Positions 1 to 7,121 of a stretch of 32,186 bases of DNA are shown piece after piece. Position 1 is the first letter of the stretch. Each line of letters opens with the position of its first letter. The position numbers and the translations under genes were made by a program. This stretch comes from Clostridiales bacterium (GTDB lineage: Bacteria > Bacillota > Clostridia > Lachnospirales > Lachnospiraceae). The stretch is from contig JAJBTU010000027.1 of NCBI GenBank assembly GCA_020860715.1, forward strand, positions 1 to 32,186, given 5' to 3'. Under the pieces are notes generated by a model. That model was not told the DNA's origin and did not search any database. It was given only the letters and a program-made list of their open reading frames with translations.

Positions 1-40
1 CTTAGGAGGCGGACGCTCTATCCTGCTGAGCTACAGAGAC
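1..40 (-). tRNA. tRNA-Arg (CCU), 5' part, cut by window edge
   Basis: Read on the minus strand, this is the first 40 nt of a tRNA: a 7-nt acceptor strand (GTCTCTG), TA, a D-arm with GCTC/GAGC, then a TCCGC anticodon stem strand and the loop CTCCTAA, giving anticodon CCU for arginine (AGG codons). The 3' half lies outside the window. A promoter-like sequence sits just upstream (58-86). Confidence 0.88.
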
Positions 41-57
41 TTTTTTAGTGCCTGTCA

Positions 58-86
58 AGTATACTATATCCGTCCGCAAAAAACAA
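58..86 (-). promoter_or_regulatory. predicted sigma-A-type promoter for tRNA-Arg
   Basis: On the minus strand, TTGTTT (81-86) is followed after 17 nt by TATACT (58-63), about 18 nt upstream of the tRNA 5' end. Sequence match only. The -35 box ends 9 bp from the intergenic repeat that starts at 96. Confidence 0.5.
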
Positions 87-95
87 GCTGCTTTT

Positions 96-307
96 TTCAG
101 AACAGCAGGCCGCAGACCGCCTACTTCGCAGGCTATATGCCGCTTATGCGTCATATGTCTGTGGCTTGATGGGCGTCTACGCTACCGCTTCGGTCGGTGC
201 TAAACGCGTGCCACTGGCACGCAGCACCCGCCCATCCCAAAATTAAAAGACATCCTTTAGCAGATAAATCTGCACAGTCTGTCTTTTAATTTTGCTGCTG
301 TTCTGAA
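96..307 (-). repeat. structured intergenic repeat, full copy 1
   Basis: A 212-bp element bounded by a perfect 13-bp terminal inverted repeat (TTCAGAACAGCAG at 96-108, its complement at 295-307). Read on the minus strand it holds: a 14-bp stem (AAAATTAAAAGACA with its complement, 239-252 and 280-293) enclosing GCAGATTTATCTGC; a stem GATGGGCG/CGCCCATC enclosing a 49-nt module (180-228) with GGTGCT/AGCACC around a 7-bp hairpin with AGT loop; and a hairpin at 119-133. It is the inverted counterpart of 18075-18338. It starts 4 nt after the stop of the minus-strand gene ending at 312. It contains no credible coding sequence. Confidence 0.85.
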
Positions 308-311
308 CTTT

Positions 312-1187
312 TTACGCAAAATTTATCTTTCCCTGCAGCCAGATGCTGCCCTTGAAACGGCGGCCGACCTCCGGCTCGCCAAGAAGATCGTTTTTGTTGA
401 TGCAGACGTCAAAATACATATCGTTGCACTCCAGATGCAGCACATAAATTTGCTCGTCGGTAGCGGTATTAATCACCTTTTCGTACTGCATAATATTCCC
501 TATGACCTGATACTGGTCGCACTCGGTGCCGCAGGGCATGAAGCAGGTGTCGACGATGGAATAGAGATCCTCTGTGTACATTCTGCGGGATATCATGGTG
601 TAAAGATCCATATCCTCAATGGTCAGGCTCTCGATTGCATCCTCGTCGCCGTTTTTCGCCGCGGAAAGAAGCTGACTGCGCTTGGCCGTGCTCTTTTGCT
701 GCTGATCGATCTGTCTGCTGTCCTTGAGCACCGGAAAAAGGATCTTGCCGCCGCAGGAGAGTCCGGACAGGGTGGCGGACATTCTCCGGCCAAAAATCTG
801 GTTCAGAATCTGCTCACGCTGACATTCCACGGCGTTCTGAACAAAAAAGATGAGGGAAACGCCGACTCGCCCATCGTCGCAGGCTCCGGACCAGGAAAGG
901 CCATCCACACGTTTTTCGACGGAAAGTTCCTCCTTCGTCGTTATCTGTGTTCCTTTTATACATGGAAAATAATACTGTCTGTGAAAACCGTTTTCGTCCA
1001 GATTGCCGCCGATGATGATCCCCATATTCGGCGCGTATTCCTTATACATCTGCATGCAGGCAGTATTTTTATCTCCTTTTGCGATGACCCGTTCCGTATA
1101 ATCATGAAAAGTCTCGTTCAGGTATTTTTCCGCCTCAGACTCATTATTCAGTTTTCCAAAACCAATTGCTCTTAAATAAGAATGCAT
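312..1187 (-). CDS. DUF3881-like protein of unknown function
   Basis: This 291-residue cytoplasmic protein has no signal peptide or membrane segment. The N-terminus (MHSYLRAIGFGKL) and overall length fit, from memory, the DUF3881 family of Lachnospiraceae-type Firmicutes; the function is unknown and none is proposed here. Several cysteines are scattered through the C-terminal half. The start is supported by GGGGAGA about 5 nt upstream of the ATG. It lies downstream of serS on the same strand, separated by 109 bp of T-rich sequence with no clear terminator. The structured repeat follows its stop codon directly and may form the 3' end of its transcript. The open frame on the opposite strand (435-1175) is a shadow. 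Confidence 0.75.
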   Translation of the reverse strand: MHSYLRAIGFGKLNNESEAEKYLNETFHDYTERVIAKGDKNTACMQMYKEYAPNMGIIIGGNLDENGFHRQYYFPCIKGTQITTKEELSVEKRVDGLSWSGACDDGRVGVSLIFFVQNAVECQREQILNQIFGRRMSATLSGLSCGGKILFPVLKDSRQIDQQQKSTAKRSQLLSAAKNGDEDAIESLTIEDMDLYTMISRRMYTEDLYSIVDTCFMPCGTECDQYQVIGNIMQYEKVINTATDEQIYVLHLECNDMYFDVCINKNDLLGEPEVGRRFKGSIWLQGKINFA

Positions 1188-1296
1188 GTGTTCTCCCCGG
1201 AGATTTTGTAACTGTACGATCCCAGTTACGTGATTTCTTATTTTTTCTTTTGTATCTTGTTTTTACAGCTTTTTCTTTATTCTATATGGTTTTTCT

Positions 1297-2592
1297 TTAT
1301 TTCTTATTTTCCGGCACCGGAATCACTTCCATGCCGCCCATGTACGGGCGAAGGGCTTCCGGAATGCGCACGGATCCGTCCTCGTTCAGATTGTTCTCAA
1401 GGAACGCAATCAGCATACGCGGCGGCGCCACGCAGGTATTGTTCAGGGTGTGTGCGAGGTATTTGCCGTTCTTGCCGCTGATGCGGATCTTCAGACGGCG
1501 CGCCTGTGCGTCTCCGAGGTTTGAGCAGCTGCCGACCTCAAAATATTTTTTCTGGCGCGGGGACCAGGCCTCGACGTCACAGGATTTCACCTTCAGGTCC
1601 GCAAGATCGCCGGAGCAGCATTCCAGTGTGCGGACAGGAATATCCAGTGTGCGGAAGTAATCTACGGTGTTCTGCCACAGGCGGTCATACCACATCATAC
1701 TGTCTTCCGGCTTGCAGACCACGATCATTTCCTGTTTTTCAAACTGATGAATACGGTACACGCCTCTCTCCTCAATGCCATGCGCGCCTTTTTCCTTGCG
1801 GAAGCAGGGAGAATAGCTGGTCAGTGTCTTCGGAAGCTCTTCTTCCGGGATAATGGTATCGATAAATTTTCCGATCATGGAGTGCTCGCTCGTTCCGATC
1901 AGGAACAGATCTTCGCCCTCAATCTTGTACATCATGGCGTCCATCTCGGCAAAGCTCATTACACCAGTCACGACATTGCTGCGGATCATGTACGGCGGGA
2001 TGCAGTAGGTAAAGCCGCGGTTGATCATAAAATCACGCGCGTAAGAAAGCACTGCGGAGTGCAGGCGTGCGATGTCGCCCATCAAATAATAAAAACCGTT
2101 GCCGGCCACTCTTCCGGCCGCATCCATATCAATGCCGTTCAGCTTTTCCATGATCTCCGTATGATACGGGATCTCAAAATCCGGCACGAACGGATCGCCA
2201 AAACGCTGCAGCTCGACATTCTCGCTGTCGTCCTTTCCGATCGGCACGGACGGATCAATGATATTCGGAATGATCAGCATGATTTCCCGGATTCTCGCCT
2301 CGACTTCTTTCTCCTTTGCGCTCAGTTCTTCTACGCGCTCGGCATTTGCCGTCACCTGACGTTTGACCTCTTCTGCCTCTTCCTTTTTGCCCTGTCCCAT
2401 CAACATACCGATCTGCTTGGAAATTTTATTTCGGCTTGCGCGAAGGGCTTCCACCTCCTGCTTGATGTCACGGTTCTCCTTATCAAGGGCAAGCACCTCG
2501 TCCACCAGCGGCAGCTTTTCATCCTGAAATTTATTTCGGATGTTTTGCTTTACGACCTCCGGGTTCTCTCTTACAAATTTGATGTCCAGCAT
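1297..2592 (-). CDS. serS: serine--tRNA ligase (divergent subtype)
   Basis: Charges tRNA-Ser with serine (class II aminoacyl-tRNA synthetase, cytoplasmic). The protein has 431 residues, normal for SerRS. Residues 1-105 carry the N-terminal long coiled-coil arm that grips the tRNA variable arm. The catalytic core follows, with a TSEHS loop near 234, motif 2 at 263-288 (CFRKEKGAHGIEERG, then HQFEKQE) and motif 3 at 384-400 with Arg392. The usual bacterial motif 2 (CFRxEAG) and motif 3 (GLAVGR) are not present, so this belongs to a less common SerRS branch. I chose the ATG at 2592 over one at 2607 because GGAGG lies 8 nt upstream and MLDIKFVREN is the usual N-terminus. The upstream gene's TAA ends 1 nt before this ATG, so the two are co-transcribed. 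Confidence 0.95.
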   Translation of the reverse strand: MLDIKFVRENPEVVKQNIRNKFQDEKLPLVDEVLALDKENRDIKQEVEALRASRNKISKQIGMLMGQGKKEEAEEVKRQVTANAERVEELSAKEKEVEARIREIMLIIPNIIDPSVPIGKDDSENVELQRFGDPFVPDFEIPYHTEIMEKLNGIDMDAAGRVAGNGFYYLMGDIARLHSAVLSYARDFMINRGFTYCIPPYMIRSNVVTGVMSFAEMDAMMYKIEGEDLFLIGTSEHSMIGKFIDTIIPEEELPKTLTSYSPCFRKEKGAHGIEERGVYRIHQFEKQEMIVVCKPEDSMMWYDRLWQNTVDYFRTLDIPVRTLECCSGDLADLKVKSCDVEAWSPRQKKYFEVGSCSNLGDAQARRLKIRISGKNGKYLAHTLNNTCVAPPRMLIAFLENNLNEDGSVRIPEALRPYMGGMEVIPVPENKK

Positions 2593-2593
2593 G

Positions 2594-3118
2594 TTATTGT
2601 CCTCCATTCATGTCGCTAAAATAGGTTACCGCCTGGCGAAGAGCTTCCTTTTCCTCCGGTCCGAGAACGATATAGGATTCGCCTTTTACAATTTCCTTAA
2701 TATATGTGTAGCAGCCGTCTCTTCCGTGAATCGTGTTCAGTACAAACCCGGAATCACTTTCATCGAGCATGGCAAGTGCAAAACTCAGCCTGCCGCCCAC
2801 ATCCGGAAACGCGTCATACTTAACAATTCCGATCTTATTTGCCGACCGCTTCTGGACTTCCTTTATGCGGTGAATTTCATCGTTATGCAGCCGGCTCATT
2901 TCTGTCAGCTTGTCTACCTCGAGAAATTTCTGTGAAAATGCCTTCTCCAGCGACGCCGCATCTTTTCCCTTCATAAAAATACGGTAGCGCTTCAAAAATC
3001 TTGTCATTTTCATGGATACATGCACCATATAAAGCAGTACAAGTATCAGAATACCCATCATGGCTATCACAAGAATACCAGGATCTATCCCGAGTGAATT
3101 CAATATTTTACTTTCCAT
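2594..3118 (-). CDS. DUF4446-type membrane-anchored protein
   Basis: This 174-residue protein has one N-terminal membrane helix (about residues 13-35, rich in I, L, V and M), then a basic stretch and a soluble domain. The position beside parB and the composition fit the DUF4446 family found near parAB in Clostridia; no function is known to me. The motif HRIKEVQKRSANKIGIVKYDAFPDVGG in the middle, followed by LSFALAMLDE, is the best-defined part of the domain. The ATG at 3118 has AAGGGG about 8 nt upstream. The stop is 1 nt from the serS start. It is 69 bp downstream of parB on the same strand, so it may be co-transcribed with parB or use its own promoter in the AT-rich gap; I could not place a convincing one. 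Confidence 0.8.
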   Translation of the reverse strand: MESKILNSLGIDPGILVIAMMGILILVLLYMVHVSMKMTRFLKRYRIFMKGKDAASLEKAFSQKFLEVDKLTEMSRLHNDEIHRIKEVQKRSANKIGIVKYDAFPDVGGRLSFALAMLDESDSGFVLNTIHGRDGCYTYIKEIVKGESYIVLGPEEKEALRQAVTYFSDMNGGQ

Positions 3119-3187
3119 TTTGTTTTCCCCTTATTATTGTCAATTCATTCTATAATATAATACAAACATACGTTCGATTTCCCTGAT

Positions 3188-4147
3188 TTAATTTTTTTCA
3201 TCCGATATCGACTGGAACAGATACATCAGTCTCTCGAGCTCCTCGTTCGAGTAATAATCAATCACAATTCTCCCCCTGTTCTGATTCCTGTGATCAATCG
3301 ATACCTTCGTACCAAGAAGCGCCTTCATCCGTTCCTCAAGATCCTGATAAATGAAATCCTGCGGCTGAGACTCATCCTGCTTCGGTTTTTCCTTCTTTTT
3401 TGAAGAAAGGACCTTCACCATACGCTCCACATCGCGTACGCTCAGCTTCCTGTCAAAAATTTCCTGCGCACACTGATACTGAAGTTCCGCATCCGCAATA
3501 CCAAGCAGCGCCCTCGCATGTCCGGTTGAGAGTTTTTCCTCGACCACCATCTGCTGTACACGGTCATCCAGCTTTAAAAGCCGCATGGAATTTGTCACAG
3601 CAGCCCGGCTTTTTGACACCCGGTCCGCCACTTCCTCCTGCGTCAGGTCAAATTCGTTCAGCAGTCTCTTATAGGCAACCGCTTCTTCGATCGGATTCAG
3701 ATTCTCCCTCTGAATATTCTCGATCAGAGAAATTTCCACGGCCTGCCGGTCAGAAAACTCCCGGATAATAACCGGAATTTCCTTCAGTCCCGCCATCCTG
3801 GCCGCACGCCATCTGCGTTCACCAGCGATAATTTCATAAAAATCGCCTTTTTTCTGGACAATGAGAGGCTGAATCACGCCAAACTGCCGAATGGAATCCG
3901 CCAATTCCGCAAGAGCCTGTTCGTCAAAACTCTTTCTTGGCTGATCCCGATTCGGTTCAATCTGTGTGAGTTTTAATTTCACTTCCTGATTCAAAGGAGG
4001 CTCTTTTTTTACAGCTGATTTTGTTTCATCCTTCGCGGATACATCGCCGGACGTGCCTGCACCTGCACCCGTGGAATGCTTTGCCGCTGTCTGTTTGGGA
4101 ATCAGGGAATCTAGCCCTTTTCCCAGACCTGATTTTTTTACTGCCAT
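3188..4147 (-). CDS. parB: chromosome-partitioning protein ParB (Spo0J)
   Basis: Binds parS sites, spreads along DNA as a CTP-dependent clamp and loads condensin near the origin. It has 319 residues. Residues 1-17 (MAVKKSGLGKGLDSLIP) are the conserved N-terminus that stimulates the ParA ATPase. A low-complexity linker runs to about 55, then the ParB/CTPase domain with GERRWRAA at 109-116 and ENIQRENLNP at 143-152, a helix-turn-helix at about 168-190, and a C-terminal dimerisation region from about 265. The start overlaps the end of parA by 10 bp, so the two are translationally coupled. Two parS targets lie upstream at 5011 and 5973. Confidence 0.97.
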   Translation of the reverse strand: MAVKKSGLGKGLDSLIPKQTAAKHSTGAGAGTSGDVSAKDETKSAVKKEPPLNQEVKLKLTQIEPNRDQPRKSFDEQALAELADSIRQFGVIQPLIVQKKGDFYEIIAGERRWRAARMAGLKEIPVIIREFSDRQAVEISLIENIQRENLNPIEEAVAYKRLLNEFDLTQEEVADRVSKSRAAVTNSMRLLKLDDRVQQMVVEEKLSTGHARALLGIADAELQYQCAQEIFDRKLSVRDVERMVKVLSSKKKEKPKQDESQPQDFIYQDLEERMKALLGTKVSIDHRNQNRGRIVIDYYSNEELERLMYLFQSISDEKN

Positions 4148-4914
4148 TCTTCCTCTCCCCTGTGTATTACTTCTTCTGCAAGTAATCTGTATGCTTCCGC
4201 ACCAGCTGACTTTGTATCATACTGTGTCACAGGCAGCCCATAACTGGGTGCCTCCGCCAGCCGGACATTTCTCGGAATAATGCTCTTATAGATATTCTGG
4301 TTCAGATTTTCCTTTACATTCTCCACAACCTGAAGCGACAGGTTTGTACGTGCATCGTACATGGTAAATACCACACCCTCAATTTCAATCTCAGGATTCA
4401 GCCGTTCCTTCACCAGATCAATCGTATGGATCAGCTGACTTAAGCCTTCCAGCGCATAATACTCACACTGGATTGGCACAAGTACAGTATCACCAGCACA
4501 CATGGAATTGATTGTCAGCATATTCAGAGACGGGGGACAGTCAATCAGGATAAAATCATAATCCGATTTTACCGTATCCAGTACATTTTTCAGCAAATAT
4601 TCCTTTTCCTCTATTCCAATCAGCTCTATTTCCGCTCCGGAAAGATTAATATTGGAAGGAATCAGAGACAGATTATCAAAAATATTTTTGTTCAGGCATT
4701 CTTCAAGCGTAATTTCACCGAGAAGAAGCTGATAGACCGTTTTTTCAGTATTTTCTTTGTCCACTCCCAGTCCGCTGGTCGTGTTTCCCTGTGGATCCAT
4801 GTCAACGACGAGTACTTTTTTCCCCGTCTCCGCAATGGCCGCGGACAAATTGATGGTTGTCGTGGTCTTTCCGACTCCACCTTTCTGGTTCGCTACCACA
4901 ATGGTTCTCCCCAT
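4138..4914 (-). CDS. parA: chromosome-partitioning ATPase ParA (Soj)
   Basis: A deviant-Walker ATPase that works with ParB in origin segregation and, in Bacillus, also modulates DnaA. It has 258 residues from the chosen start. The P-loop KGGVGKTTT is at residues 11-19, including the signature first lysine; VDMDPQGN follows, then DCPPSL. The frame stays open upstream to 5004, but the ATG at 4914 gives the family's standard N-terminus and has a GGGGGAAA purine stretch about 12 nt upstream. It overlaps parB by 10 bp. A perfect parS lies 97 bp upstream of the start, so ParB bound there could affect its transcription (inference). Confidence 0.97.
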   Translation of the reverse strand: MGRTIVVANQKGGVGKTTTTINLSAAIAETGKKVLVVDMDPQGNTTSGLGVDKENTEKTVYQLLLGEITLEECLNKNIFDNLSLIPSNINLSGAEIELIGIEEKEYLLKNVLDTVKSDYDFILIDCPPSLNMLTINSMCAGDTVLVPIQCEYYALEGLSQLIHTIDLVKERLNPEIEIEGVVFTMYDARTNLSLQVVENVKENLNQNIYKSIIPRNVRLAEAPSYGLPVTQYDTKSAGAEAYRLLAEEVIHRGEEEWQ

Positions 4915-5010
4915 ATAAATTAATTTCCCCCTTTTTTCTTGTTCCTTAGTGATCGCACTGTTACAGGCTTTTAAAGTATAGCACCATATCCGTGAAATTT
5001 CCACACAAAA

Positions 5011-5026
5011 TGTTTCACGTGAAACA
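5011..5026. promoter_or_regulatory. parS site 1
   Basis: TGTTTCACGTGAAACA, a perfect 16-bp palindrome identical to the conserved bacterial parS consensus. It lies between parA and the coiled-coil gene, about 10 kb from dnaA, within the usual origin-proximal range. Confidence 0.95.
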
Positions 5027-5054
5027 TTCCTCTGTTTTTCACAAAAAACAGGCT

Positions 5055-5843
5055 CTAAAACTCTTCATTTTCAACTTTTTTTGCAAAGTCTTTTATCAAT
5101 CGCATGCTGTTCTTTAATTCAGCGCGGCTTCGATTTTTATTTCCATTTAAAAAAGCAAGCGAGGTTTCTGTCCTTTTATAAATATCATTCAAAAAGGAAA
5201 GAAGTTCGGCACGTTTTTCCTGACTAAATGAACATATTATTTGTTCCGCAGGCTCTTCTGTCACTTCTTCCACAATCTCTTCTGCCGGATTTTCTGCTAT
5301 TCCTTCCGCAATTACTTTTGCCGGATTTTCTGCCATTCCTTCTGCAGGCTCTTTTGCCGGATTTTCTGCCATTCCTTCTGCAGGCTCTTTTGCGGATTCT
5401 GCATCAAACTGTTCAGACAGATCTTCAGGAAAGATCGTTTCGGAAACGTTTTCTGCAGGCAGTTCTTCTGTGATTTCGGGATCCCCGTTCAAATTTTCAG
5501 ATGCTGCGGATGTTTTTTCATCAATTTCCCCATTTAATTCTTCTTCGAGTCTGCGATATTCCTCACGCGTATTGATTCCTTCCTCAATCATTTGAGCGAC
5601 ATATTCCATTCTCTGCTTCAGCTGTGCTATTTTTTCCTGTTTTTCTATAATCTCATCGTCTAATTTCTGATTCAAAGCTCTTGGAGAAAAGATAATCGTA
5701 TCGACACTCTTTTCCTGCTTCATTTTTTCCATCATCCGCTCTGCAGAAGAGAGGTCTGTTTCAAGTTCCTGCATTTCCTCTTCTAAATCCGCGAGTCTTT
5801 TTTCATTTTCACTTTGCATATGTTGAACATAATCTTTTAACAT
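5055..5843 (-). CDS. coiled-coil protein with 12-residue Glu/Pro/Ala repeats, unknown function
   Basis: I do not recognise a family. The 262-residue protein has three visible parts: an acidic, heptad-like coiled coil (about 8-112), a disordered acidic middle (113-205), and a helical C-terminus (206-262). The middle holds three tandem 12-residue units of the type AENPAKEPAEGM at about 152-187, encoded by three 36-bp DNA repeats (5284-5391). There is no signal peptide or membrane segment. GGAG lies 9 nt upstream of the ATG. The gene sits exactly between the two parS sites, in the path of ParB spreading. A role in nucleoid or chromosome biology is only a guess from position and coiled-coil character. 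Confidence 0.72.
   Translation of the reverse strand: MLKDYVQHMQSENEKRLADLEEEMQELETDLSSAERMMEKMKQEKSVDTIIFSPRALNQKLDDEIIEKQEKIAQLKQRMEYVAQMIEEGINTREEYRRLEEELNGEIDEKTSAASENLNGDPEITEELPAENVSETIFPEDLSEQFDAESAKEPAEGMAENPAKEPAEGMAENPAKVIAEGIAENPAEEIVEEVTEEPAEQIICSFSQEKRAELLSFLNDIYKRTETSLAFLNGNKNRSRAELKNSMRLIKDFAKKVENEEF
5284..5391. repeat. tandem 36-bp repeat, three units, in frame
   Basis: Units 5284-5319, 5320-5355 and 5356-5391. The last two are identical over 36 bp and the first is diverged. The 36-bp length keeps the reading frame, so copy number can change the protein by 12 residues at a time. Identity of the last two units suggests recent duplication. Confidence 0.9.
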
Positions 5844-5972
5844 CGTTTGTTACTCCACTTATCCTGCTTTTATTCTACAATCTTTTCTTTTAAAGTATCA
5901 TTCGTACCACAACAACTTTCAGTCTGGGTCTATCATACTACAATCCGCCTTAAAACAAAAGACTTTTTCAAA

Positions 5973-5988
5973 TGTTTCACGTGAAACA
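5973..5988. promoter_or_regulatory. parS site 2
   Basis: A second perfect TGTTTCACGTGAAACA palindrome, 962 bp from the first, in the divergent gap between the coiled-coil gene and the hydrolase-like gene. It lies 74 bp upstream of the hydrolase -35 box. Confidence 0.95.
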
Positions 5989-6061
5989 TCTGCCCAGTCC
6001 GAATACTGGAAAACGCACAAATAATATTTAAAAGAATATCCCCATGGACAATATTTTTCTG

Positions 6062-6090
6062 GTGACAGATTCGGAACAACGATGTATAAT
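6062..6090 (+). promoter_or_regulatory. predicted sigma-A promoter of the hydrolase-like gene
   Basis: GTGACA (6062-6067), a 17-nt spacer, then a perfect TATAAT (6085-6090). This places the transcript start near 6097, downstream of the in-frame ATG at 6044, and so supports translation from 6119. Confidence 0.7.
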
Positions 6091-6118
6091 ACGAGAATAC
6101 AGAAAGGAGATTGCTCTT

Positions 6119-7051
6119 ATGAAAAATAAGGTTTTAAAAATTTCTGCAGCGTCCCTGGGAACGCTGCATTGTATCAATAAATATATTGATTCTAATTCTG
6201 CCAACAATACTATGAAAGCATCCGGAAAATACTATCACTGGAAGCATGGAGAGATTTTTTATCGAGTGGCAGGAGAGGGAAGTCCGCTCCTGTTGATTCA
6301 CGATCTGAATGTATTTTCTTCTGAAAATGACTGGAATCAGATAATGAACCGCCTAACATCAAAGTACAGGGTGTATGTACCGGATCTGATTGGCTGCGGA
6401 CGTTCCGAAAAACCATCTGTTACGTATACCGGATATCTCTATGTACAATTAATCTCGGATTTCATTAAGGATGTGATAGGAGAGGAGGCCAATGCGGCAG
6501 CGGAAGGACTTTCCGCAGCATACGTTATGATGGCGGACTCTCTTGACAAAAATCTGTTTAAAAAAATAATGTTAATCAATCCTCCTGCTCTTTCTTCTGC
6601 CCGGAAACTTCCGGATCAGCGGTCAAAAGCTCTGATTCGCCTGTTCGGACTCCCCATTATCGGTAAAACCTGTTACTATATCGCTGTAAACAAATCAAAT
6701 ACCGAAAATTATTTATCCGAAACCTGTTTTTATAACCCGTTTGGTTTGAAGCAGCAGACTGTAAAAGCAGCATATCAGGCGGCTCACTTCAGAAATGGAG
6801 GAGGAAGATTCTTATTTGCAAGCCTGCAGGCTAATTATTTAAATGTAAATCCGGCAGAAGCAATAAAAAAGGCAGAGAAGGAGATTTTGCTTGTACTTGG
6901 GGAACAGCTGCCGGCCATGGAAGATATTGCTGAAAAATATACGGAATTAAATGATACCATAAAAGTAAATATAATCAAAAACGCCAGAATGCTTCCGGAA
7001 GTGGAAGCACCTGACGAAATTGCAGATTTTCTGTGTGAAATGGATTCATAG
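6119..7051 (+). CDS. alpha/beta-hydrolase fold protein, probably catalytically degenerate
   Basis: The 310-residue protein has clear family landmarks: LLLIHDL (57-63, at the oxyanion-loop HG position), VPDLIGCGRSEKP (87-99) and a nucleophile elbow reading GLSAA (Ser132). The usual acid site after the late strand reads LGEQLP, with Leu264 where Asp is expected. The usual C-terminal GHxPxxExP reads RMLPEVEAP, with Met291 at the His position. Two triad residues therefore appear to be missing, suggesting a pseudoenzyme or an unusual active site. The start at 6119 has AAGGAG about 9 nt upstream and lies after a good promoter. It is the only gene here transcribed toward the origin. It converges with rsmG with no clear terminator in the 70-bp gap. 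The N-terminal 20 residues are mildly hydrophobic but not a clear signal peptide. Confidence 0.85.
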   Translation: MKNKVLKISAASLGTLHCINKYIDSNSANNTMKASGKYYHWKHGEIFYRVAGEGSPLLLIHDLNVFSSENDWNQIMNRLTSKYRVYVPDLIGCGRSEKPSVTYTGYLYVQLISDFIKDVIGEEANAAAEGLSAAYVMMADSLDKNLFKKIMLINPPALSSARKLPDQRSKALIRLFGLPIIGKTCYYIAVNKSNTENYLSETCFYNPFGLKQQTVKAAYQAAHFRNGGGRFLFASLQANYLNVNPAEAIKKAEKEILLVLGEQLPAMEDIAEKYTELNDTIKVNIIKNARMLPEVEAPDEIADFLCEMDS

Positions 7052-7121
7052 ACACAGGCAGCCATGGAGATATAAAACCATAGATATATGAAACCTGATC
7101 TGTAATCCTTTCTTTCTGATC

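Noticed and set aside
91-312. Possible 5-bp target-site duplication CTTTT flanking repeat copy 1 (91-95 and 308-312)
   Set aside because: A T-rich pentamer is easily found by chance, and no equivalent flanks copy 2, so it is not used as proof of transposition.
5284-5391. Repeats considered as a CRISPR array
   Set aside because: The units are directly adjacent without spacers, lie in frame in a gene, and have no cas genes near.
6044-6118. Upstream in-frame ATG for the hydrolase-like gene
   Set aside because: It lies before the predicted promoter -10 and lacks a ribosome site; the ATG at 6119 has both in order.
7052-7121. Terminator between the convergent hydrolase-like and rsmG genes
   Set aside because: Only weak pairing was found and there is no U-tract.
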